DNA of 48,943 nt, taken from Myxococcales bacterium (GTDB lineage: Bacteria; Myxococcota_A; UBA796; GCA-2862545). The notes under the pieces were generated by a model, which had not been told where the DNA came from, made no database searches, and saw only the letters and a list, made by a program, of their open reading frames with translations. The stretch lies in contig JAHQVJ010000051.1 of NCBI GenBank assembly GCA_019634415.1, positions 1 through 48,943 on the forward strand, read 5' to 3'. Made by a program: the position numbers and the translations under genes. Positions 26,916-34,084 of the stretch are shown here, piece after piece (position 1 is the first letter of the stretch; every line of letters begins with the position of its first letter).

Positions 26916-27068
26916 ATGCTTCAGAAGCTCTTCGCAGACGAGGAAGGCGCCACCGCTGTCGAGTACGGCATGATCAGCGCGCTGCTCGTGCTCGTCGTGA
27001 TCGGAAGCCTCGCCGGCATCCGCGTGGCGCTGCAGACCACCTTCGTGGCCTGGTCCTCCTCGATGTAG
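26916..27068 (+). CDS. Flp/Fap-type pilin
   Basis: A 50-residue type IVb pilin precursor. A short basic/acidic leader (MLQKLFADEEGATAVEYG) is followed by a hydrophobic helix (MISALLVLVVIGSLAG). The ATAVEYG region matches Flp pilins, where processing occurs ahead of a Glu-Tyr pair five residues into the mature chain. GGAGG lies nine bases ahead of ATG 26916 and a clear terminator follows, so it is a monocistronic unit. No tad assembly genes are in the window. Confidence 0.9.
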   Translation: MLQKLFADEEGATAVEYGMISALLVLVVIGSLAGIRVALQTTFVAWSSSM

Positions 27069-27075
27069 ACGACTA

Positions 27076-27096
27076 CCCTCCTTCGCGGAGGGTTTT
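27076..27096 (+). terminator. Rho-independent terminator of the Flp pilin gene
   Basis: Six-base-pair GC-rich stem CCCTCC (27076-27081) / GGAGGG (27087-27092) with a TTCGC loop, followed by TTTT. It begins seven bases after the pilin stop codon. Confidence 0.85.
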
Positions 27097-27210
27097 CGTA
27101 TGGTGACCATAGGCTTGATCGCGGCCGCCTGGGAGGTGGTGGGGGTCGAGGTGGTGCACTGGCGTACCGCGGGAGAGGATCTCGTGGAGTCCTTGCGGTA
27201 GGCTGCCTCC

Positions 27211-28284
27211 GTGACGTCCCTGGCGCTGGTCGTGGCCCTCGATCCCCACGCGGCGATGCTCCGGATCACCCGAGCACCCGACGGCGAAGCTCCTCCGATC
27301 ACGCACACTGTGCACCTCGGGGAGCCGGGTCGGCACGGACACCAGGGCTGGATCGACGAGCGCTGGGCCACCTTCGACGGAGCCGTCCTCGCCGCTGCGG
27401 GACCCCTCGCCGACGAGTCCACCCTGCAGCTCCGCTTCCAGCTGCCCCCAGGCTGGCGGCTGGTCACGGGCCTGCCGGGTCGCGGCACCACCCGCACCCT
27501 CGAGGGTAGTCACGGCCGGTCTCCCTGGCAGATCCTGCGCTCCACCTGCATCGCAGCGGGGCCCTTCGTGCGGCGGTCCGCCCAGGGATCGCCGCTACAG
27601 GTGTTCACGCTGCCCGATCACGCGCTTCCGGAGCAGGTGCAGCACGCGGCCGCCGTGTGGCGCGTCGCCCACGACGCCCTCGGGTTCGCGCCACCCCACG
27701 GCTACACCGTGGCCTGGGGGCCGCCCGCACCCGGCGGCGAGCCGGTGCACGGCGGCACCAACGAGCGTGGCTCCTGCACCAGCCACGACGGCAGCCACCG
27801 CCCGCTCGAGCTGATGGCCCACCGCCTGGCCCACGCCGTGAATCGCGACGGACCGTGGGCAGCACCTCCCCCCCACGCGCGGGATCACTGGTTCGTGGAG
27901 GGCTTCGCCACCTGGTTCGAGCACGAGGCGCTGCGTCGCGCCGAGGTGCCAGGTCGGGCCCGCCTGCCTGCCTGGCGCGCCCGTGCGGATCGGATCCACA
28001 GGCAGCACCCCAGCTGGCGCGTGCCCCTCGGCTCCGAGCCGCGCGTCTCCGGCGACCTGGCCGAGCACCTGCACTACGTGCGCGGCCCGTTGGCGGCCCA
28101 CGCCCTCGATCAGGCCCTCCGCGAGCGCTCCGGCAAGGACCTGCTGTCCTTCGTGGCCCACCTCGCCCACACACGACAGCGACCCGACGATCTGCGCCGC
28201 GCCATCGCTCGTTGGTCCGGCGTGACCCTCGACGACGTCTTCGCCCGCTACGTGGAGTCCGCCTCGCCTCCGTCGCCTCGGTGA
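27211..28284 (+). CDS. M1/M61-like peptidase homologue with degenerate zinc motif (HRxxH)
   Basis: A 357-residue protein. The N-terminal half is beta-rich (GWRLVTGLPG and similar) like the N-domain of M61 or M1 gluzincin peptidases. Residues 140-300 are the catalytic-type domain. The zinc motif normally HExxH reads HRLAH at 204-208, so the general-base Glu is Arg; the third ligand is likely Glu230 in WFVEGFATWFEHEA. Zinc could still bind but normal peptidase chemistry should not occur. No clear signal peptide is visible from GTG 27211, which is an uncertain start. The next gene starts 60 bases downstream. Confidence 0.7.
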   Translation: MTSLALVVALDPHAAMLRITRAPDGEAPPITHTVHLGEPGRHGHQGWIDERWATFDGAVLAAAGPLADESTLQLRFQLPPGWRLVTGLPGRGTTRTLEGSHGRSPWQILRSTCIAAGPFVRRSAQGSPLQVFTLPDHALPEQVQHAAAVWRVAHDALGFAPPHGYTVAWGPPAPGGEPVHGGTNERGSCTSHDGSHRPLELMAHRLAHAVNRDGPWAAPPPHARDHWFVEGFATWFEHEALRRAEVPGRARLPAWRARADRIHRQHPSWRVPLGSEPRVSGDLAEHLHYVRGPLAAHALDQALRERSGKDLLSFVAHLAHTRQRPDDLRRAIARWSGVTLDDVFARYVESASPPSPR

Positions 28285-28344
28285 CGGCAGACGGCCGAGG
28301 CGGTGTCCTCCAGAGCACAACGAGGTCAGCTCGACGGAGGCATC

Positions 28345-28848
28345 ATGAGAATCACCTGGCTCGGACTCGTGGCGTGCATCACCGCTTGTGGAGGCACGGA
28401 GGAGTCCCCGCTGTCGGGCCCCGGCTTCGACGAGCTGTCGGGCGATCTGCTGGGCACACACGACACCTACCTCGTCGGCCTGACCCACCTCCAGGTCAAG
28501 AACGCCCCCGGACCGGGAGGCCGCTTCGGCGACCACGCCAACGCCGTCGCCAATCACCTGTTCGAGGAAGAGCCCGAGGGCTGGCTCGGCGCCGGCTTCC
28601 GCAACGTCGGCCGCCTGCAGCAGTGGACCATGACCGTGTGGGAGGACGAGGAGGCCATGCTGGACTTCGTCACCTCCGATCCCCACTTGGCCGCGATGGC
28701 CGACATCACCGACATCTCCGCGGGCGCCGTCAGCCGCTCCCTCGAGCTGGAGTCCTCGGCGCTGCCGCTGCCCTGGGACGAAGCGCTGGCGCTGCTGCTG
28801 GAGCAGCAGGACTACACCATCGGAGACGCCAAGTGGCTGCGCGAGTAA
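28345..28848 (+). CDS. Lipoprotein with ABM/DUF3291-like dimeric alpha-beta barrel domain
   Basis: A 167-residue protein with signal peptide and lipobox ITAC (Cys15). The mature part (VGLTHLQVKN, GWLGAGFRNVG, QWTMTVWEDEEAMLDFVTSDPHLAAM) has the pattern of the antibiotic-biosynthesis-monooxygenase/DUF3291 fold, a small ferredoxin-like dimeric domain. Function is unknown. GGAGG lies close upstream of ATG 28345. The next lipoprotein gene begins two bases after the stop, so they form an operon. Confidence 0.75.
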   Translation: MRITWLGLVACITACGGTEESPLSGPGFDELSGDLLGTHDTYLVGLTHLQVKNAPGPGGRFGDHANAVANHLFEEEPEGWLGAGFRNVGRLQQWTMTVWEDEEAMLDFVTSDPHLAAMADITDISAGAVSRSLELESSALPLPWDEALALLLEQQDYTIGDAKWLRE

Positions 28849-28850
28849 CG

Positions 28851-29162
28851 ATGCTCCTCCTCCTCGGCGCGTGCGACGCGGACCAGGTGGAGCCCGTGGT
28901 GGTGGCGGCCGCCTCGCCGCTGCTCTCCATCGACCGTGACATCGACCGCTCCCCTTGGGAGGGCACCGTACAGGACCGGCTCGACGCAGGCGCCTACGCC
29001 TACTGGATGGTGGACGAGGTGTGGGTGGTGGGCCTCGACAAGGACGTGCACGTGGGCGATCGGGTGCGGATCAAGCCCATCGGCCGGGCCACGGAGTTCC
29101 GCAGCACGCGGCTCGACCGCAGCTTCGCTCGTCTCGACTTCGGCGTGGTTCAGCCGCTGTAG
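28851..29162 (+). CDS. Small lipoprotein, function unknown
   Basis: A 103-residue product with a very short leader and lipobox LLGAC (Cys8). The C-terminal half (DRVRIKPIGRATEFRSTRLDRSFARLDFGVV) looks like a small beta domain. No family recognised. It starts two bases after the preceding stop and precedes the DUF2911 gene by 35 bases, so it belongs to the same lipoprotein cluster. Confidence 0.6.
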   Translation: MLLLLGACDADQVEPVVVAAASPLLSIDRDIDRSPWEGTVQDRLDAGAYAYWMVDEVWVVGLDKDVHVGDRVRIKPIGRATEFRSTRLDRSFARLDFGVVQPL

Positions 29163-29197
29163 ACGTTAGAAGCCGGTGCTCACCTAGGACGACCATC

Positions 29198-29812
29198 ATG
29201 ACCCGATTCGTGACCGCCCTCGTCGCCGTGGCTTCCCTGACGGCGTGCCCCACCCAGGCGCCTCCCGACACCCCGGCTCCCGACGCCGATCCGCCCGCCG
29301 AGGCTCCCGCCCCGGCGCCCGAGGCCGCACCCGCGGCGATGACCATCCCCGAGCGCAAGGACGACGCCGAGCGCAAGAGCAAGAACGGCCACCTCGTGGG
29401 CAAGGTGGGCGACGCCGACCTCGACGTGCGCTTCGGCCGGCCCGAGATGCGTGGACGCACCCTGTGGGGCGAGCTGGTCCCCTACGGCCAGGTGTGGCGC
29501 ACCGGTGCCGACGAGGCCAGCACCTTTGCCGTCACCAAGGACGTCACCGTGGAGGGCAAGGCCCTGGCCGCTGGTGTGTACGGCCTGTTCACCATCCCCG
29601 GCGAGTCCGAGTGGACGGTGATCTTCAACTCCGAGGCCGAGCAGTGGGGCGGCTACTCCTACGACGAGTCCAAGGACGTCCTGCGCGTCACCGTCACGCC
29701 GGGCACCGACGAGGCGACCGAGGCCTTCGACATCCAGCAGAACGACGATGGGATCGTGCTGCGCTGGGGCAACGTGGCCGTGCCCGTCAAGATCGCCGCC
29801 ACCGCCGAGTGA
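29198..29812 (+). CDS. DUF2911 lipoprotein
   Basis: A 204-residue protein with signal peptide and lipobox LTAC (Cys17), a Pro/Ala-rich linker (about 20-50), then a DUF2911 domain with the characteristic VRFGRPEMRGRTLWGELVPYG, WRTGADEASTF and GVYGLFTIPGESEWTVIFN segments. The domain's biochemical role is unknown. It lies immediately upstream of the candidate selenoprotein, and the stop is 51 bases before that start, in the same frame. Confidence 0.88.
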   Translation: MTRFVTALVAVASLTACPTQAPPDTPAPDADPPAEAPAPAPEAAPAAMTIPERKDDAERKSKNGHLVGKVGDADLDVRFGRPEMRGRTLWGELVPYGQVWRTGADEASTFAVTKDVTVEGKALAAGVYGLFTIPGESEWTVIFNSEAEQWGGYSYDESKDVLRVTVTPGTDEATEAFDIQQNDDGIVLRWGNVAVPVKIAATAE

Positions 29813-29827
29813 CGGAGTGAAACGTCT

Positions 29828-29864
29828 CGAGCCCTCGGCAGGACGTACCTGCGCGGAGGGCTCG
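29828..29864 (+). promoter_or_regulatory. Strong hairpin masking the ribosome binding site of the candidate selenoprotein
   Basis: Outer arms CGAGCCCTC (29828-29836) and GAGGGCTCG (29856-29864) pair perfectly, and inner arms GCAGG (29838-29842) / CCTGC (29848-29852) add five base pairs around an ACGTA loop. The 3' arm contains GGAGG, the likely Shine-Dalgarno, and ends on the first base of GTG 29864. Folding would hide the site, suggesting translational control. Confidence 0.55.
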
Positions 29865-31759
29865 TGATCCTCATCCTGCTGGCGTGCACCTCGTCCACGC
29901 CCCCGGCGATCTCGGTGGATCCGACCACCGGCTCTACGGCCGACACGTCCACCACCCCCGAGGTCCCCCTCCCCGACGACCCCACGGGCCTCGATCCCCT
30001 CGACGATCTGTCGGGGCTGGCGGGGCTGGACTGCGCCCAGATGCGCGAGTGCGCGCCGGTGGGCACCGAGTGGCTCGGCGACACCTGCTGCGCCTTCGGC
30101 GATCCCATCCGCAGCCTCGACACCGACGTCTTCTTCATCGAGGGTGTGGACGTGGAGGCGGAGGGTCGCTTCGTGGCCGCCTGCTCGGGTTTCGGCGCCG
30201 TCATCGGTACCGCCGACGAGCACGGCCAGCTGACCCTGACCGATCCAGGTGTGAGCCGCTGCCAGCGCATCGCGCTGGGGCCGGTCGAGTCCGACGGATC
30301 TCGGCTGGTGTTCTTGGCCCACCACGGAAAGGACACGTTCCTCGCCCCCTCCTTCCTGTGGACCTACCGCCACCTCGCCGACGGCACGCTGCAGCCCGTG
30401 TCGGTGCTCCAGGAGAAGGACGTGCTGTACGAGGGCATGCGCGTCGTCGACGGGCACCTGTGGGTCGCCACCCACGCGGGCGGGCTCCGCAGCTACGCGC
30501 TCGACGCCAAGGGTGCTCCCACCTACGTCACCACCCTGGGGGGCTTCGCCAACGCCACCAAGCTCGCGGTCGACGGATCGCTGGCCTACGTCACCGACAC
30601 GGACGAGGTGGTGGTGGTGGACGTCTCGGATCCCGGCGCTCCCACCGTGGTCGGCCGGGCGGACACCGCGGGCATCCCCCGCGACGTGGAGGTCGACGAC
30701 ACCTTCCTCTACCTGGCCCTCGGCGGTGAAGGACTGCAGGTGTTCCGTCGAAGCGGGGCCACCCTCACCCCCGAGACCGTGCTGCCCCTCGAGGGCTCCA
30801 TCCAGGCCGTCTCGGTGCATGGGCCCACCCTCGCCGTGGCCGCATGGGATCACCTGGCCGTGCTCGAGCGAGATGGCTGGCAGCGCGTCGGCGGAGAGCG
30901 TCTCAAGGGCGCCTTCGAGGAGACCTTCGGCGTCGCCCTGACGGACGAGCTGCTCTTCGGGCTCGAGTGGTACGGACTGCATTCCTTGCGGGTGCATCCC
31001 GGCTTCGTCGCCCCCGAGGTGTCGGCCGACAAGGAGTTCCTGCCCTTCGACGCCACCCAGAAGGGCAGCGGCCAGTTTCGGATCACCAACCACGGCCCGC
31101 TCAATGCCCTCGTGGGATCGGTGCGAGACAACAAGGCCGCCTTCGTCACGAGCCACGAGGGCGGGCGCCTGCGTCCTGGGGAGTCCCTGACGGTGCGGGT
31201 GGACTTCACGCCCCCGGTGGATCAGCCCGCCGCGCGTCCCGAGGTGCTCGCCTACACCAACGATCCCGACGACAGCGAGGATCCACTCGTCGTCGGCATC
31301 TCAGCCATCGACAGCGATCGCATCGACGTGGGGGAGCCCCTCACGGAGGACTTCGGCTTCCTCGATCCCACGGGCTCGGGTGATCTCGACAACCTGCGGG
31401 GCACCGTCACCGTGCTCGCCTACTTCGCGCTGTTTTGACCGGCGTGTGGTCTGGAGTTTCCCGACCTCGAGCGCCTGATCCATCAGCAGTACGACCCCGC
31501 GCGCGTGCGCGTGATCGGTCTGTACCCCGCGAACGAGCCCGTCGATGGCCTCGATGCCTTCGTCACCCAGACGGGCGTGACCTTCCGCCTCGTGCCCGAC
31601 GTGGACCGCTCCTTCCTGAAGTTCGAGTTCCCGGAGGGCGTGAACTTCCCCTACCCCCGCGACGTGGTGATCGACTCGGATCTGACGGTTCGCTCCATCA
31701 AGAACAGCTTCGACGCCGACGAGATGCAACAGCTCATCGACGAGCTGCTGGCAGACTAA
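29864..31759 (+). CDS. Three-domain lipoprotein: LVIVD-type propeller, Ig-like domain and redoxin with candidate selenocysteine
   Basis: A conventional reading stops after 524 residues at TGA 31436-31438, but the same frame continues for 106 more codons to 31759. The leader is very short with lipobox LLAC (Cys8). Residues 90-380 form a beta-propeller with LVIVD-like blades. Residues 385-475 resemble a DUF1573/Ig-like domain (FRITNHGPL...LRPGESLTVRVDF). From about 490 the sequence enters a thioredoxin fold (DIDVG..L..DF, then LRGTVTVLAYFALF). The next codon is the TGA, then P-A-C and GLEFPDLERL, so the TGA sits at the first Cys of CxxC, giving Sec525-P-A-Cys528. The downstream part completes the fold. 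A SECIS-like hairpin follows. Alternatives are a nonsense mutation or sequencing error. Confidence 0.75.
31436..31472 (+). promoter_or_regulatory. In-frame TGA with bacterial SECIS-like hairpin
   Basis: After TGA 31436-31438, GGTC (31448-31451) pairs with GACC (31463-31466), and above a T/C mismatch GGA (31453-31455) pairs with TCC (31459-31461), leaving an apical loop GTT that begins with G. The loop starts 17 bases after the TGA. Partial pairing extends the base to 31442-31472. A G at the head of a small apical loop, at about 16-37 bases, is the known bacterial SECIS pattern. Confidence 0.6.
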
Positions 31760-31784
31760 GGAGGCAGGGTTCCCTGGAGATCCC

Positions 31785-32471
31785 ATGCCACCAGCCGACG
31801 ATCCGACGCGCCGCGACACCCTGCTCACCCTGACCGCAGCTGCGTTGACAGCCTGCGCCGGCGACACGGGCACGACGCCTGCGACCGACACGAGCCCCCC
31901 CGAGACGGGCGACACGGGCACGGACACTGCGACGTGCGAGGACCGCACGGGGGCGCAGACGGAGGGACCGTTCTACCCAGGGGAGCCGCCACAGCGCATC
32001 GACATCACGGAGGGCCTGGCCGGGGTGCCAGTGATGCTCGACATCCGTGTGCTGGCCCAGGGCACCTGCGACCCGCTGGAAGGCGCCGAGGTGGACGTGT
32101 GGAGTGCAGACGGAGACGGCGACTACAGCGGCTACTCCACCTTCGACACCAAGGGCGAGGGGTGGTTGCGCGGGCAGCAGATCACCGACGCGACGGGCGT
32201 GGCCATGTTCGAGACCATCGTTCCGGGCAGCTACCCGGGTCGTGCGGTGCACATCCACGTGAAGGTGCGCGCCGAGGGGCGGCCCGAGCTCACCACGCAG
32301 GTGTACTTCCCCGACGCTCTGGTGCGCGAGGTGCTCGCCCTCCCCGCCTACGCCGGGGGTGCCGCCCACGTGCCCAACGGCGACGACAGCTTCTACGCCA
32401 ACGACACCCTCATGGACGTCACCGGCGACGCCGACTCCACCGTTCGGGCCACGATCGACGTGATCGTCTGA
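31785..32471 (+). CDS. Intradiol ring-cleavage dioxygenase-like lipoprotein with possible Tat signal
   Basis: A 228-residue protein. The N-terminus has twin Arg (TRRDTLLTL) and a lipobox LTAC, suggesting a Tat-exported lipoprotein. The mature region has the intradiol dioxygenase beta-sandwich with EGPFYPGEPP, VDVWSADGDGDYSGY, and GSYPGRAVHIHVKV. The four non-haem iron(III) ligands of the family (two Tyr, two His) can be matched to the Tyr of GDYSGY, the Tyr of SYPGR and the His pair of HIH. Secreted members of this group have poorly known substrates. It starts 25 bases after the candidate selenoprotein and is probably cotranscribed. Confidence 0.85.
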   Translation: MPPADDPTRRDTLLTLTAAALTACAGDTGTTPATDTSPPETGDTGTDTATCEDRTGAQTEGPFYPGEPPQRIDITEGLAGVPVMLDIRVLAQGTCDPLEGAEVDVWSADGDGDYSGYSTFDTKGEGWLRGQQITDATGVAMFETIVPGSYPGRAVHIHVKVRAEGRPELTTQVYFPDALVREVLALPAYAGGAAHVPNGDDSFYANDTLMDVTGDADSTVRATIDVIV

Positions 32472-32624
32472 GATTGGGTGAAGGTCACCCGGCCAAGCGG
32501 GCATGGTCCATCGAAGCGCTCCCCGTGGGCAGCGTCCTCGTTGGTTCGACACCCGACGACACCGGACCGACTCGCCTTGGATCCTTTTCGGCGACGGATG
32601 CTGCCACGGGGGGCCCCTTACCCA

Positions 32625-33242
32625 TCACCCCCGCTTGTCTCCCGTCGCCATCCACAGGGTGCCGCCATGCACAGCGTCGGTGGACAGCTCCGTGCGCTCG
32701 AAGTGCTCGGCCACGGCCTGCAGTGGCTCCCACCCCTTCCGCGACAGATCCGCTCGAGCCATCCACTCCACCCATCGCCCCTGCAGCGACAGCTCCTCGG
32801 AGTGCACGTCCACCAGCACCACGCGACCGCCGGGCCGCACCAGCGCCCACAGCGCCGCGAAGGTTCCGGGCCAGTCCGGCAACACGCTGGAGCCCAGGAA
32901 CACGTGCAGCCGGTCCACGTCCTCACGGCCCACGACGGACTGCAGCACCTCCGCCGTAATCGCGCCGGCGTCGCGCTCGAGCAGGTGCGCACCCTCTTCC
33001 CCACGGGTGCGCCGCCGCGCACGGTCGAGCATGCCCGCAGACAGATCCACCCCGACGTAGCCACCGCCCGGCCGAGCGGGACCATGCAGCGCGGCGAAGC
33101 TCTGGCCCGTGCCACAGGGCACGTCGAGCACCACGCTGCCCGGCACGACCTGCAGCGCCTCCGCCGCCCGCTTCCGGTAGGGCCGGTAGAGGGGCTCGAG
33201 CGCGGGATCGTAGAGAACCGAGAACCAGTCGTACCAACCCAT
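32625..33242 (-). CDS. Class I SAM-dependent methyltransferase
   Basis: A 205-residue cytosolic protein. The SAM-binding motif I is VVLDVPCGTGQSF (about 38-50), followed by GVDLSAGMLDRAR and LVRPGGRVVLVDVHS, in the order of UbiE/methyltransferase-11 type enzymes. The N-terminus WYDWFSVLYDPALEPLYRPYRK is typical of small quinone- or lipid-type methyltransferases. The substrate is not deducible. It lies 10 bases downstream of the GspC-like gene on the same strand. Confidence 0.88.
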   Translation of the reverse strand: MGWYDWFSVLYDPALEPLYRPYRKRAAEALQVVPGSVVLDVPCGTGQSFAALHGPARPGGGYVGVDLSAGMLDRARRRTRGEEGAHLLERDAGAITAEVLQSVVGREDVDRLHVFLGSSVLPDWPGTFAALWALVRPGGRVVLVDVHSEELSLQGRWVEWMARADLSRKGWEPLQAVAEHFERTELSTDAVHGGTLWMATGDKRG

Positions 33243-33252
33243 GCACCACGAC

Positions 33253-34023
33253 TTAGCCGGACACGACCCGGAAGCGCAGGGTGACGGGCCGTCCTCGGCG
33301 TAGCAGCTCGACTTCGAACTGGTCCTTCTTCTTGAGTCGCTGGTAGAGCATGTACACCCCCACCCAGCTACGGGTCTTCTTGCCGTTGACGCGCAGCAAC
33401 ACGTCGCGACGGCGAAAGCCCGCCTTGTGCACGGCGCTCGTGCACGAGAACCCCGAGATGTACCACCCCTTCACGCCGTCCTCGTCGTGGGGACGCGAGT
33501 AGCCCAGCGAGATGAAGGTCTTTAGGTTGGCCGTGACCTCCTCCACGTAGCTGCGATCGATCTCCACCACGCCGTCCGCGGCATGGCGCACGTTGGGGTG
33601 GTCCTCGAGGCACCTCGCCGCTCGGCGCCTGCGCCTCCGCACGCCGCGGCGCTCGTCTGCGGCCGCTCCCCGCCCCGCTCGCTGAGCCAGCGTGAGGCCC
33701 GCCACGGGCTGCACCGGCGCCGCCTCGGCGGCGGCGCCGTCCTCCCCCTGGGCATCGGGCACCTCGCTCCCGACTTGGGGAGTGACGGGCTCCGGCTCCT
33801 CGGGTGCGGGCTCGCTCGGCTCGGGGAGCACAACCGTGCGGCTCGGCGCCGCGACGAACACCACCGGTGCCGGCTCGGGGGCCTGCGCCGCCGCCAGCTC
33901 GGGCACGTCGCCCCAGAGCAGCGCCGCCGCCGCCAGCGCCCACGGCGCTACGTACACTGTGCCCGCCACCACGGCCGCCCAAGCGGCGGAGCCGAGCCAC
34001 GCCCATCGGTTCAGGAGCTGCAT
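33253..34023 (-). CDS. GspC-like PDZ protein (orphan type II secretion component or relative)
   Basis: A 256-residue bitopic protein: a cytoplasmic N-terminus, a membrane helix (about 8-35), a Pro/Glu-rich linker, an Arg-rich patch (GVRRRRRRAAR), then a periplasmic region. DGVVEIDRSYVEEVTAN and a PDZ domain (KGWYISGFSC...GFRRRDVLLRVNGKKTRSW...FEVELLRRGRPVTLRFRV) match the C-terminal half of GspC. No other gsp genes are nearby. The CoaB-Nudix gene diverges from it with 61 bases between starts. Confidence 0.75.
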   Translation of the reverse strand: MQLLNRWAWLGSAAWAAVVAGTVYVAPWALAAAALLWGDVPELAAAQAPEPAPVVFVAAPSRTVVLPEPSEPAPEEPEPVTPQVGSEVPDAQGEDGAAAEAAPVQPVAGLTLAQRAGRGAAADERRGVRRRRRRAARCLEDHPNVRHAADGVVEIDRSYVEEVTANLKTFISLGYSRPHDEDGVKGWYISGFSCTSAVHKAGFRRRDVLLRVNGKKTRSWVGVYMLYQRLKKKDQFEVELLRRGRPVTLRFRVVSG

Positions 34024-34084
34024 CGTGCCTCGAAGGTTGTCAGACACCCCAGCCTCGCCCACGCTTCCGCCGTCGGGAGGTCGC

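Noticed and set aside
29810..29864. Readthrough from DUF2911 into the redoxin lipoprotein
   Set aside because: The frames match, but the intervening sequence encodes no fold and the next gene has its own lipobox leader.
32469..32624. Readthrough of the TGA ending the dioxygenase-like lipoprotein
   Set aside because: The domain is complete at the stop and the downstream translation has no fold continuity, unlike the redoxin TGA.
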